Assembly: GCA_045530725.1 (NCBI GenBank)
Contig: JAZSCT010000005.1
Span: 1 to 59,228 of the forward strand
Length of the DNA stretch: 59,228 nucleotides
From: SIG435 sp045530725
GTDB taxonomy: Bacteria; Bacillota; Clostridia; UMGS1810
Direction: 5' to 3'
Below are positions 42,325-52,108 of the stretch, in pieces. Below the pieces are notes generated by a model that ran no database searches, had not been told where the DNA came from, and saw only the letters and a list, made by a program, of their open reading frames with translations. The first letter of the stretch is position 1, and every line of letters begins with the position of its first letter. The translations under genes and the position numbers were made by a program.

Positions 42325-43044
42325 ATGAGTGTATATAAAATTGACAATATAAACGAACTAATAAAAGATAACCCATATGTGGGAAGAGGAATTATAATAG
42401 GTAAATCCAAAGACGGCAAAAAAGCCGCATTTGCTTACTTCATCATGGGCAGATCAGAAAACAGCCGTAACAGAATATTTGAAGAAACTTCCGAAGGGGT
42501 TTTCACAAAACCTTTTGATGTATCAAAGGTAGAAGATCCTTCACTTATTATCTATTCTGCAATCAGATCAATCGATAACAAAACTATCGTAACAAACGGC
42601 GACCAGACTGACACAATCTATGACTTCATCAAAGATGGCAAAACGTTTGAAGAATCACTTGAAACAAGAAAGTTTGAGCCTGATGCTCCAAATCTTACAC
42701 CAAGAATAAGCGGTATGCTTACATTTGGTGACAACGATTTCACATACAAGATGAGTATTTTAAAAAGCGGTGACGAGGAAGGTACAGTTTGTAACAGATA
42801 CACATTTTCATACAATCCCATAAACGGACTCGGTCACTTCATCCATACATATAATCACGACGGAAATCCGATTCCTACATTCACAGGTGAACCTGAAAGA
42901 GTGGAAATTCCTGATGACATCGATACATTTACAAATGATATCTGGACTGGACTTAACGAAAACAATAAGATTTCACTTTATGTAAGATATATCGACATTG
43001 AAACAAAAAAAGAAGAAAACAGACTTATAAACAAGAATAAATAA
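42325..43044 (+). CDS. IMP cyclohydrolase, PurO-like standalone enzyme
   Basis: 239 residues from ATG 42325 (AAAGGAAA upstream, 2 bases after purN). The start NELIKDNPYVGRGIIIGKSKDGK and FAYFIMGRSENSRNRIF, then YDFIKDGKTFEESL and PNLTPRISG, match the PurO-type (NTN-hydrolase fold) IMP cyclohydrolase family, first known from archaea. It should close FAICAR to IMP, the last step of de novo synthesis. In most bacteria this step belongs to the N-terminal half of PurH; here it is a separate protein encoded beside a formyltransferase-only gene. Confidence 0.88.
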   Translation: MSVYKIDNINELIKDNPYVGRGIIIGKSKDGKKAAFAYFIMGRSENSRNRIFEETSEGVFTKPFDVSKVEDPSLIIYSAIRSIDNKTIVTNGDQTDTIYDFIKDGKTFEESLETRKFEPDAPNLTPRISGMLTFGDNDFTYKMSILKSGDEEGTVCNRYTFSYNPINGLGHFIHTYNHDGNPIPTFTGEPERVEIPDDIDTFTNDIWTGLNENNKISLYVRYIDIETKKEENRLINKNK

Positions 43045-43070
43045 TCAAGTTATTCGGAAAGGAAAAGAAG

Positions 43071-44255
43071 ATGAAAGAATTTCAACTTAAATACGGTTGT
43101 AACCCCAACCAGACAGATTCAAAAATTTATATGGAATCAGGAAAAGATCTTCCGATTGAAATATTGTCAGGAAGACCAGGATACATAAACTTCCTTGATG
43201 CATTCAACAGTTGGCAACTTGTAAAAGAAGTAAAAGATGCTCTTGGACTTCCCTGTGCTGCATCATTCAAACACGTAAGCCCTACAAGTGCAGCGGTGGG
43301 TATCAAAATGAGCGACAAACTTAAAAAAGCCTGCTTTGTTGATGATGTAGAAGGTCTTGACAATTCACCAATCGCTCTGGCATATGCAAGAGCAAGAGGA
43401 ACAGACAGAATGTGTTCTTTTGGTGACTGGATTGCATTAAGTGACAAATGTGATGCAACCTGTGCAAGACTTATTGCAAGAGAAGTATCCGATGGTGTAA
43501 TCGCTCCTGATTATGACGAAGATGCACTTGAAATTCTTAAAACAAAAAGAAAAGGTAACTACAATATAGTAAAAATTGATCCTTCATACACACCTGAACT
43601 TCAGGAAAAGAAACAGGTATATGGAATAACATTTGAACAGAGAAGAAACGATTTCAAAATCGATGAAGAACTTCTTAAAGATATCATTACAGAAAACAAG
43701 GTCCTTCCCGACTCTGCAAAGAGAGACCTTATCATAGCACTTATCACATTGAAATACACACAGTCAAACTCAGTTTGCTATGCAGTAGATGGACAGGCAA
43801 TCGGTGTTGGTGCAGGTCAGCAGTCAAGAATCCATTGTACACGTCTTGCAGGCTCCAAGGCAGATACCTGGCACTTGAGACAGAGTGATAAAGTTCTTAA
43901 TCTTCCATTCAGAGACGACATCAAACGTCCTGACAGAGATAATACAATTGATGTATATATATCCGATGAATACGAAGATGTGCTCAAAGATGGCGTATGG
44001 GAAACACTTTTCACAGAGAAACCCGAACCATTTACCAAGGAAGAACAGAAAGAGTATCTTTCAAAGATTACAGGTGTAAGTCTTGCATCAGATGCTTTCT
44101 TCCCATTCGGTGACAACATCGAAAGAGCGAAAAAAAGCGGTGTTTCATACATTGCACAGCCAGGCGGTTCTATCAGAGATGATAACGTAATCGACACCTG
44201 CAACAAATACAATATGGTTATGGCAATGACAAAGATGAGATTGTTCCATCATTAA
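43071..44255 (+). CDS. AICAR formyltransferase, standalone (PurH C-terminal type)
   Basis: 394 residues. It contains only the AICAR transformylase part of PurH: LKYGCNPNQTDSKIY, SFKHVSPTSAAVG with the catalytic Lys-His pair, DFKIDEELL and GVGAGQQSRIHCTRLAGSKAD. The methylglyoxal-synthase-like IMP cyclohydrolase domain of ordinary PurH is absent. It formylates AICAR with 10-formyl-THF, and the product passes to the PurO-like enzyme encoded 26 bases upstream. AICAR-derived ZTP is the riboswitch ligand, so this enzyme's substrate reports on the pathway. Confidence 0.93.
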   Translation: MKEFQLKYGCNPNQTDSKIYMESGKDLPIEILSGRPGYINFLDAFNSWQLVKEVKDALGLPCAASFKHVSPTSAAVGIKMSDKLKKACFVDDVEGLDNSPIALAYARARGTDRMCSFGDWIALSDKCDATCARLIAREVSDGVIAPDYDEDALEILKTKRKGNYNIVKIDPSYTPELQEKKQVYGITFEQRRNDFKIDEELLKDIITENKVLPDSAKRDLIIALITLKYTQSNSVCYAVDGQAIGVGAGQQSRIHCTRLAGSKADTWHLRQSDKVLNLPFRDDIKRPDRDNTIDVYISDEYEDVLKDGVWETLFTEKPEPFTKEEQKEYLSKITGVSLASDAFFPFGDNIERAKKSGVSYIAQPGGSIRDDNVIDTCNKYNMVMAMTKMRLFHH

Positions 44256-44293
44256 TTTATAAAAATATTTTATTTACGAAAGGATAAATTATT

Positions 44294-45532
44294 ATGAAAA
44301 ACTTTTTTGAAGAACTTGAAAACTTTGATGCGGAAGTATATGCCGCTTGTAACGATGAATTAAAGAGACAGCAGAACAATATCGAACTTATTGCATCCGA
44401 AAACATTGTATCAAAAGCAGTTTTGCTTGCTGCAGGCACTATTCTTACAAATAAATATGCAGAAGGCTATCCTGCACACAGATATTACGGCGGTTGTGAC
44501 TGTGTGGATGTAGTTGAATCAATTGCAATCGAAAGAGCAAAGAAACTTTTTGGCGCAGATCATGCAAATGTTCAGCCTCACAGCGGTGCAAACGCAAACC
44601 TTGCTACATTCTTTGCACTTCTTAACCCCGGAGATACAGTTCTCAGTATGGACCTTTCACACGGAGGTCATCTTTCACACGGTTCTCCTGTAAATATCTC
44701 AGGTAAATACTTTAATATCGTTTCTTACGGTGTTGACCCTGCAACAGAACAGATTAATTACGACACACTTGAAGAACTTGCAGTAGCAAACAAACCTAAA
44801 CTTATCCTTGCAGGGGCAAGCGCATATTCAAGAACAATAGATTTCCCAAGAATCAGAGAAATCTGTGACAAAGTAGGCGCTTATATGATGGTAGATATTG
44901 CACACATTGCAGGTCTTGTTGCTGCAGGTGTTCATCCAAGCCCTGTTCCATATGCTGATGTTGTTACAACAACTACACATAAAACATTGAGAGGACCAAG
45001 AGGCGGTCTTATCCTCTGCAAAGGAGAACATGCAAAGGCTATTGATAAAGCAGTATTCCCAGGAACACAGGGTGGTCCTTTAATGCACATCATTGCTGCA
45101 AAAGCAGTCGCATTCGGCGAAGCACTTACAGATGAATTCAAAGAATATCAGAAACAGATTGTAAAGAATGCAAAAGTTCTTTGCGACGAACTTAAGAAGT
45201 ACGGTCTCAAAATCGTATCTGACGGCACAGACAATCATCTTATGCTCCTTGACCTTTCAGGACTTGAAGTAACAGGTAAAGAACTTCAGATGAGACTTGA
45301 CGAAGTTCACATTACTGCAAACAAAAATACTGTTCCAAACGAACAGAGAAGTCCTTTTGTAACAAGTGGTGTTCGCCTTGGTACACCTGCAGTTACTTCA
45401 AGAGGATTCAAAGAAGCAGAAATGGTAAAAATCGCTGCTTGGATCAAAGACATTATCTATGATTTTGATAATACAAAAGAAAGAATTACAAAAGAAGTAG
45501 TTGAACTTTGTGAAAAATACCCTATTTATTAA
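44294..45532 (+). CDS. glyA: Serine hydroxymethyltransferase
   Basis: 412 residues. The PLP-lysine motif VTTTTHKTLRGPRGG, plus NIELIASENIVS, YAEGYPAHRYYGGCDCVD and SGANANLA. It converts serine and tetrahydrofolate to glycine and 5,10-methylene-THF, feeding both glycine (for PurD) and one-carbon units into the purine pathway. Strong AAAGGA site before the ATG; all neighbours are pathway genes. Confidence 0.97.
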   Translation: MKNFFEELENFDAEVYAACNDELKRQQNNIELIASENIVSKAVLLAAGTILTNKYAEGYPAHRYYGGCDCVDVVESIAIERAKKLFGADHANVQPHSGANANLATFFALLNPGDTVLSMDLSHGGHLSHGSPVNISGKYFNIVSYGVDPATEQINYDTLEELAVANKPKLILAGASAYSRTIDFPRIREICDKVGAYMMVDIAHIAGLVAAGVHPSPVPYADVVTTTTHKTLRGPRGGLILCKGEHAKAIDKAVFPGTQGGPLMHIIAAKAVAFGEALTDEFKEYQKQIVKNAKVLCDELKKYGLKIVSDGTDNHLMLLDLSGLEVTGKELQMRLDEVHITANKNTVPNEQRSPFVTSGVRLGTPAVTSRGFKEAEMVKIAAWIKDIIYDFDNTKERITKEVVELCEKYPIY

Positions 45533-45559
45533 TTTCCGCATTAAGAAAGGAAAACTCAT

Positions 45560-46822
45560 ATGAAAGTTATGGTAGTTGGCGGTGGCGGAAGAGAACACGC
45601 CATTATTAAAAAGATAAAAGAAAATAAAAATGTAGAAAAAATTTATGCACTTCCTGGAAACGGCGGTATCAGTCTTGACGCAGAATGTGTTGACATCGGT
45701 GCCAAAGATATCGAAAAGATAACCGCTTTTGCAAAAGATAATCAGATTGATTTTGCAATCGTTGCTCCGGATGATCCGTTGGTTCTCGGTGCAGTTGATG
45801 CATTAGAAGAAATCGGCATTAAGTGTTTCGGGCCAAGAAAAAATGCTGCAATCATCGAGGGAAGCAAGGTTTTTTCAAAAAATCTCATGAAAAAATACAG
45901 CATTCCCACTGCTGCATACGAAGTGTTTGATGATGCCCAAAAAGCCCTTGAGTACATGAAAACTGCCCCTATTCCGACAGTTATAAAAGCAGACGGACTT
46001 GCGCTTGGAAAAGGTGTTCTCATTTGCGACACAAGAGAGAAGGCTATTGAAGGTATCAAATCCATAATGCTTGACAAAGCCTTTGGCGAAAGCGGAAACA
46101 GCATTGTCATCGAAGAATTTCTTGAAGGCCCTGAAGTATCCGTTCTTTCCTTTACTGATGGAGAGACTGTTATCCCAATGGTATCATCTATGGATCATAA
46201 AAGAGCAAAGGACAATGACGAGGGATTAAACACAGGTGGTATGGGTACAATCGCACCTAACCCCTATTACACCAAAGAAATCGAAAAAGAATGTATGGAA
46301 AAAATCTTTTTGCCTACAATCGATGCAATGAATAAAGAAGGAAGAACTTTTTCGGGATGTCTTTATTTTGGACTTATGCTTACAAAGAACGGACCTAAGG
46401 TAATAGAATATAACTGCCGTTTCGGTGATCCCGAAACACAGGTGGTTCTCCCCCTTCTTGAATCCGACCTTCTTGAAATTATGCTTAAAATTGCAGATAA
46501 AGATCTGAAAAACGCTTCTGTTAAGTTTTCCGAAGGATCTGCATGTTGTGTAGTAGTTGCATCAGAAGGATACCCTGAAAGTTACGAAAAGGGTTTTGAA
46601 ATCACAATGCCTTCTGACAAACTTATTTACTGTGCAGGTGTAAAAGAAGAAAACGGAAAACTACTTTCCAACGGCGGACGTGTTCTCGGAGTGACTGAGA
46701 CTGCACCGACATTAAAAGATGCAATCAAAAAAGCATATGAAACTTGCGAAAAAGTAACTTTCAAAAATGCTTATTACAGAAAAGACATAGGACAAAAAGC
46801 ACTCAAGGCTTTGGAGGTATAA
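45560..46822 (+). CDS. purD: Phosphoribosylamine-glycine ligase
   Basis: 420 residues, ATP-grasp. MVVGGGGREHAII at the start, PTVIKADGLALGKGV as ATP loop, EEFLEGPEVSVL, and FGLMLTKNGPKVIEYNCRFGDPE with the Mg-binding Glu and Asn. It makes GAR from phosphoribosylamine and glycine. Ends one base before purL. Confidence 0.97.
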   Translation: MKVMVVGGGGREHAIIKKIKENKNVEKIYALPGNGGISLDAECVDIGAKDIEKITAFAKDNQIDFAIVAPDDPLVLGAVDALEEIGIKCFGPRKNAAIIEGSKVFSKNLMKKYSIPTAAYEVFDDAQKALEYMKTAPIPTVIKADGLALGKGVLICDTREKAIEGIKSIMLDKAFGESGNSIVIEEFLEGPEVSVLSFTDGETVIPMVSSMDHKRAKDNDEGLNTGGMGTIAPNPYYTKEIEKECMEKIFLPTIDAMNKEGRTFSGCLYFGLMLTKNGPKVIEYNCRFGDPETQVVLPLLESDLLEIMLKIADKDLKNASVKFSEGSACCVVVASEGYPESYEKGFEITMPSDKLIYCAGVKEENGKLLSNGGRVLGVTETAPTLKDAIKKAYETCEKVTFKNAYYRKDIGQKALKALEV

Positions 46823-46823
46823 G

Positions 46824-49800
46824 ATGGTATATAGAGTATATGTAGAAAAGAAAAAAGAACTTGCTCACGAAGCCAATGCCCTAAAAAATGATATAGTAAA
46901 TATCATCGGTATAAAAGCGTTGGAAGATTTAAGAATTATCAACAGATATGATGTAGAAAACATAGACAAAGATTTATTTGAATATGCAAAAACTACTGTT
47001 TTTTCCGAACCTCAACTTGATATTGTTACAGACTCAGTTGATGCAAAGGGAGGATATGTCCTCATAACTGAATATCTCCCAGGTCAGTTTGACCAGAGAG
47101 CCAATTCTGCTGCAGAATGTATTCAACTTATATCAAAGGGAGAAAGACCGCTTTGTAAAACTGCAAAGGTTTATGTACTTGGCGGAAATCTCACAGAAAA
47201 AGATATACTTACAATCAAAAATCATATCATAAACCCTGTAGAATCAAGAGAAGCAACTGATGAACTTCCTTCTACTCTTAAGGCTGAATATGATATTCCC
47301 GAAACAGTAGAGACCCTTGATGGTTTCATAGATATGAAAGGCGACGAGTTTGAAGCATTTGTTAACAAATACGGTCTTGCTATGGACTCTGATGACCTTA
47401 AATTCTGCCAGGAATATTTCATCAAAGAACAGAGAAACCCTACTATCACAGAAATCAGAATGATTGATACATACTGGTCAGATCATTGTAGGCACACAAC
47501 ATTCCTTACAACAATCGACAATGCAAAATTTGAAGATGAACTTTTGCAGAATGCATATGAGGAGTATCTTAACACAAGAGAATTCCTTGGTAGAACAAAA
47601 AGCATAAATCTTATGGATATTGCTACACTTGCAGTTAAATACTTAAGAAAAACAGGCAAACTTGACAAACTTGACGAATCAGAAGAAATTAATGCCTGCA
47701 CAGTAAAAGCCGATGTTGAAATTGACGGCAAGATGGAAAAATGGCTTATCCTCTTCAAAAATGAAACACATAACCATCCTACAGAAATCGAACCCTTCGG
47801 TGGTGCTGCTACATGCATCGGCGGTGCCATAAGAGACCCGCTTTCAGGAAGAAGTTATGTATATGGTGCAATGAGAGTAACAGGTGCAAAAGACCCTACT
47901 CTTCCTATTTCTGAAACTCTCCCGGGCAAACTTCCTCAGAGAAAAATTGTAACTACTGCCGCAAACGGTTATTCATCATACGGCAATCAGATTGGACTTG
48001 CAACAGGTATTGTTGACGAAATCTATCACGATGGCTACGAAGCGAAAAGAATGGAAATAGGTGCAGTTATCGCAGGTGCACCTGAAAAGAATGTAAAAAG
48101 AGAAAGACCCGAACCGGGCGATGTGGTAATACTTCTCGGCGGTGCTACAGGCCGTGACGGTTGCGGTGGTGCTACAGGTTCTTCAAAATCACATACCAAG
48201 GAATCACTTGAATCATGTGGTGCAGAAGTACAGAAAGGTAACGCTCCCGAAGAAAGAAAACTTCAGAGACTTTTCAGAAACGAAAAAGCATCCACCCTTA
48301 TCAAAAGATGTAATGACTTCGGTGCAGGCGGTGTTTCAGTTGCAATCGGCGAACTTGCAGACGGTCTTCTTATTGACTTAAACAAAGTGCCGAAGAAATA
48401 TGAAGGTCTTGATGGAACTGAACTTGCTATATCAGAAAGTCAGGAAAGAATGGCTGTTGTAGTAGAAGCAAAGGATGTGGATACATTCTTATCCCTTGCA
48501 GAAAAAGAAAACCTCAACGCTACACCTGTTGCTACAGTTACTGAAAAACCATACCTTACTATGGTATGGAACGGAAATACAATCTGTAATATTTCAAGAG
48601 AATTCTTAAATTCAAACGGTGCAGAAAAACATACAGAAGTTGTAAGCACAAAGTGTCAGGACTTCAAAAAAAATACATCTGATTCCTTTACAGATCTTTA
48701 TACAGAATTAAGTTCAGATCTTAATGTATGTTCTAAGAGAGGATTGTCGGAAAGATTTGACTCTACAATCGGTGCAGGAACAGTTCTTATGCCTTTTGGC
48801 GGAAAATATCAGAAGACACCTATTCAGGCAATGGTAAACAAAGTATCCTCCGAAAAAGGCCATACAACAACATGTTCTCTTATGAGTTGGGGTTATAACC
48901 CATTCATTACAGAAAAGAGCCCATATCACGGTGCATATCTTGCAGTTGTTGAATCTGTATCAAAACTTATTGCACACGGAGCATCCTTTGAAGATGTATA
49001 TCTTACATTCCAGGAATACTTCGAAAAACCAAAGGGCGATCCGAAACGTTGGGGCAAACCATTCTCAGCACTTCTCGGTGCATTTATGGCTCAGAAAGAT
49101 TTCGGAATCGGTGCTATCGGCGGAAAAGACTCAATGAGCGGTACATTTGAAAATATCGATGTACCCCCTACTCTGGTTTCATTCGCCGTTACTATGGACA
49201 ATATCAAAAATATTATTTCCAATGAATTCAAATCATCAGGACACAAAGTATGTCTTTTGAAACCTGAATACACAAAGGACAATCTTCCTGATGCTGAGAG
49301 CCTTAAGAAAAACTTCGATATTGTCGCAAAACTCGTAAGAGACAAGAAGGCTGTTTCTGTATATACTCCTACATACGGCGGTGTTGCTGAAGCAATACTT
49401 AAGATGGCACTTGGTAACAAAATCGGTTTTGAGTATTCGGACGATGTATCAAAAGACGATATATTCGGATATCTCTACGGTTCATTTGTCATCGAAATGG
49501 CAAATGATGAAACAGTTGGCGAAGTTCTTGGTTATACAACTGATGAATATACAATCAAATATAATGGCGAAACTATTGCCATAGATAACCTTGAAAAAGC
49601 ATACGAAGACAAACTTGAAGGAATCTTCCCTTGCAATATCGAATCTTCAAGTGAAAAAGCAGAAAAAATTGAATACAAAGAAACAAAATGGAATTCGGCA
49701 TCTATAAAAGTTGCCAAGCCAAAAGTTCTTATCCCTGTATTCCCCGGCACAAACTGTGAATTTGACACAGCAAAGGCTATGACAGATGCAGGTGCCCAGG

Positions 49801-50513
49801 CAGAAATATTTGTAATAAACAATCTTTCAAGTGAAAAAATAGCAAAATCAGTTGAAGATTTCGCATCAAAAATCAATGAATCACAGATGATCTTTATCCC
49901 CGGTGGTTTCTCAGGCGGTGACGAACCTGACGGCTCAGGAAAATTCATCACAGCATTCTTCAGAAATGCCGAAATCAAAGATGCCGTTACCCGTCTTATG
50001 GACGAAAAAGGCGGTCTTATGGCAGGTATATGTAACGGATTCCAGGCACTTATAAAACTCGGCCTCGTTCCATATGGAAAGATCATCGACACCGATGCAA
50101 ACTGCCCTACTCTTACATTCAACACAATCGGCAGACATCAGTCAAAGATTGTAAGAACAAGAGTTGCATCAAACAAATCTCCATGGCTTAAAAATGTAGA
50201 ATGCGGTGACATCTTCTGTGTACCTATTTCTCACGGCGAAGGAAGATTTATGGCAAACGATGATGTAATAAGAGAACTTATCGCAAACGGTCAGGTAATG
50301 ACACAATATGTTGATCTTGAGGGCAATCCTACATATGACATTGCATTTAACCCTAACGGCTCAGCATATGCAATTGAAGGTATTACATCACCTGACGGAC
50401 GTATCATCGGCAAGATGGGACACTCCGAAAGATACAACAACGGCCTTTATAAAAACGTATATGGCGAATATGATATGAAATTATTCAAATCAGCCGTTGA
50501 ATTTTTCAAATAA
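46824..50513 (+). CDS. purL: Phosphoribosylformylglycinamidine synthase, single-chain (PurL with PurQ domain)
   Basis: 1229 residues, the large single-chain form of FGAM synthase. The N-terminal PurS-like region is followed by IRMIDTYWSDHCRHTTF (linker and active His). Two PurM-like repeats come next (FKNETHNHPTEIEPFGGAATCIGGAIRD spans about residues 312-340; GDVVILLGGATGRDG; GAIGGKDSMSG). The C-terminal class I glutaminase carries PVFPGTNCEFDTAKAM, nucleophile AGICNGFQAL and HGEGRF. It converts FGAR and glutamine to FGAM. Fused forms are usual in proteobacteria; several Clostridia share this smaller single-chain version. Confidence 0.95.
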   Translation: MVYRVYVEKKKELAHEANALKNDIVNIIGIKALEDLRIINRYDVENIDKDLFEYAKTTVFSEPQLDIVTDSVDAKGGYVLITEYLPGQFDQRANSAAECIQLISKGERPLCKTAKVYVLGGNLTEKDILTIKNHIINPVESREATDELPSTLKAEYDIPETVETLDGFIDMKGDEFEAFVNKYGLAMDSDDLKFCQEYFIKEQRNPTITEIRMIDTYWSDHCRHTTFLTTIDNAKFEDELLQNAYEEYLNTREFLGRTKSINLMDIATLAVKYLRKTGKLDKLDESEEINACTVKADVEIDGKMEKWLILFKNETHNHPTEIEPFGGAATCIGGAIRDPLSGRSYVYGAMRVTGAKDPTLPISETLPGKLPQRKIVTTAANGYSSYGNQIGLATGIVDEIYHDGYEAKRMEIGAVIAGAPEKNVKRERPEPGDVVILLGGATGRDGCGGATGSSKSHTKESLESCGAEVQKGNAPEERKLQRLFRNEKASTLIKRCNDFGAGGVSVAIGELADGLLIDLNKVPKKYEGLDGTELAISESQERMAVVVEAKDVDTFLSLAEKENLNATPVATVTEKPYLTMVWNGNTICNISREFLNSNGAEKHTEVVSTKCQDFKKNTSDSFTDLYTELSSDLNVCSKRGLSERFDSTIGAGTVLMPFGGKYQKTPIQAMVNKVSSEKGHTTTCSLMSWGYNPFITEKSPYHGAYLAVVESVSKLIAHGASFEDVYLTFQEYFEKPKGDPKRWGKPFSALLGAFMAQKDFGIGAIGGKDSMSGTFENIDVPPTLVSFAVTMDNIKNIISNEFKSSGHKVCLLKPEYTKDNLPDAESLKKNFDIVAKLVRDKKAVSVYTPTYGGVAEAILKMALGNKIGFEYSDDVSKDDIFGYLYGSFVIEMANDETVGEVLGYTTDEYTIKYNGETIAIDNLEKAYEDKLEGIFPCNIESSSEKAEKIEYKETKWNSASIKVAKPKVLIPVFPGTNCEFDTAKAMTDAGAQAEIFVINNLSSEKIAKSVEDFASKINESQMIFIPGGFSGGDEPDGSGKFITAFFRNAEIKDAVTRLMDEKGGLMAGICNGFQALIKLGLVPYGKIIDTDANCPTLTFNTIGRHQSKIVRTRVASNKSPWLKNVECGDIFCVPISHGEGRFMANDDVIRELIANGQVMTQYVDLEGNPTYDIAFNPNGSAYAIEGITSPDGRIIGKMGHSERYNNGLYKNVYGEYDMKLFKSAVEFFK

Positions 50514-50516
50514 TTA

Positions 50517-50545
50517 TTGACATCATAGAAAACATAATGTAAAAT
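50517..50545 (+). promoter_or_regulatory. Sigma-A promoter of the IMP dehydrogenase-fhs part
   Basis: -35 TTGACA (50517-50522), 17-base spacer, -10 TAAAAT (50540-50545), just after the purL stop. It allows IMP dehydrogenase and fhs to be made even when the riboswitch is off. Confidence 0.82.
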
Positions 50546-50589
50546 AGGCAGAAAAACATAAATACAATATAGTTTTAGGAGGAGTAAAA

Positions 50590-52095
50590 ATGGCATACTA
50601 TTACAAAGAACCATCAAGAACATTCAGCGAATACCTATTGGTTCCCGGCTATACATCTGAAGATTGCATCCCTGCAAACGTATCACTTAAAACACCACTT
50701 GTAAAATACAAAAAAGGTCAGGAAGAACCAAGAATATCCCTTAATATTCCGTTGGTTTCCGCAATCATGCAGTCAGTTTCCAATGACACTCTTGCAATAG
50801 CACTTGCAAAAGAAGGCGGAATGTCCTTTATCTACGGATCACAATCTGTAGAAGAAGAAGCAAAAATGGTTGCAAAGGTTAAAAACTACAAAGCAGGATT
50901 TGTGGTATCCGATTCAAACCTTACACCCGAAAATACCCTTGAAGATGTGGTGGACCTTGTTGAAAGAAACGGTTATTCAACAATAGCAATTACTGATGAC
51001 GGATCAAGCTCAGGTAAACTTCTCGGTATCGTTACAGGCAGAGACTACAGAGTATCAAGAATGTCTCCTGATGTAAAAATCAAAGAGTTTATGACACCTA
51101 TTGACAAACTTATCACTGCACCAAAGGACACAACACTCAAAGTTGCCAATGATATTATATGGGAACACAAACTTAATTCCCTTCCGATTATTGATGACAA
51201 CGGAAACCTTATGTATTTTGTTTTCAGAAAAGACTATTCATCACATAAGAACAATCCGAACGAAATGCTTGATGCAGAAAAGAGATTTATGGTCGGCGCA
51301 GGTATCAATACAACAGACTATGAAAGAAGAGTTCCTGCACTTGTTGAAGCAGGTGCTGATGTGCTTTGTATTGATTCATCAGAAGGATATTCATGCTGGC
51401 AGAAAAAGACCATTGATTTCATCAGAGAAAGATATGGCGACAAAGTATTGGTTGGTGCAGGTAACGTAGTTGACAGAGACGGATTTATGTTTCTTGCAAA
51501 AGCAGGTGCTGACTTTGTAAAAGTTGGTATCGGTGGAGGTTCAATCTGTATCACAAGAGAAACAAAAGGTATCGGACGAGGACAGGCAACTGCACTTATT
51601 GAAGTAGCAGCAGCAAGAGACGAATACTTTGAAGAAACAGGTATCTACGTTCCGATCTGTTCTGATGGTGGTATTGTTCACGATTATCATATGACACTTG
51701 CACTTAGTATGGGTGCAGATTTCCTTATGCTCGGAAGATACTTCGCACGTTTTGACGAAAGTCCCACACCAAAACTCAACATCAATGGAACATATGTGAA
51801 GGAATACTGGGGTGAAGGTTCAAACAGAGCAAGAAACTGGCAGAGATATGACTTAAGAGGAAAGTCAAAACTCTCATTCGAAGAAGGCGTTGACTCCTAT
51901 GTAACATATGCAGGATCACTTCACGACAATGTGGAAAAGAGTCTTTACAAGGTAAAATCCACAATGTGTAACTGTGGTGTCACAACCATCCCGGACCTTC
52001 AGAAAAATGCAAAACTCACTGTTGTATCATCAACTTCTATCGTCGAAGGTGGATACCATGACGTTGTACTGAAAACAACAAACTCCAATACCTAA
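50590..52095 (+). CDS. guaB: IMP dehydrogenase, Tritrichomonas-type
   Basis: 501 residues, (beta/alpha)8 barrel with an inserted CBS pair (about 110-225). Catalytic loop GIGGGSICITRETKGIGRGQ with Cys320 replaces the usual GPGSICTTR version. The flap reads NWQRYDLRGKSKLSFEEGVDSY (Arg419, Tyr420), and the end KSTMCNCGVTTIPDL continues the match to the IMP dehydrogenase of the protist Tritrichomonas foetus (Cys319, Arg418, Tyr419 as I recall). It oxidises IMP to XMP, committing to guanine nucleotides. Own promoter plus GGAGGAG site; 13 bases before fhs. Confidence 0.93.
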   Translation: MAYYYKEPSRTFSEYLLVPGYTSEDCIPANVSLKTPLVKYKKGQEEPRISLNIPLVSAIMQSVSNDTLAIALAKEGGMSFIYGSQSVEEEAKMVAKVKNYKAGFVVSDSNLTPENTLEDVVDLVERNGYSTIAITDDGSSSGKLLGIVTGRDYRVSRMSPDVKIKEFMTPIDKLITAPKDTTLKVANDIIWEHKLNSLPIIDDNGNLMYFVFRKDYSSHKNNPNEMLDAEKRFMVGAGINTTDYERRVPALVEAGADVLCIDSSEGYSCWQKKTIDFIRERYGDKVLVGAGNVVDRDGFMFLAKAGADFVKVGIGGGSICITRETKGIGRGQATALIEVAAARDEYFEETGIYVPICSDGGIVHDYHMTLALSMGADFLMLGRYFARFDESPTPKLNINGTYVKEYWGEGSNRARNWQRYDLRGKSKLSFEEGVDSYVTYAGSLHDNVEKSLYKVKSTMCNCGVTTIPDLQKNAKLTVVSSTSIVEGGYHDVVLKTTNSNT

Positions 52096-52108
52096 AGGGT
52101 GATTATTA

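Noticed and set aside
43817..44212. Minus-strand open frame within the AICAR formyltransferase gene
   Set aside because: It lies wholly inside a clear gene, has no ribosome site and shows no recognisable protein; the same holds for other long opposite-strand frames in the purine genes and the overlapping frame on ftsH.
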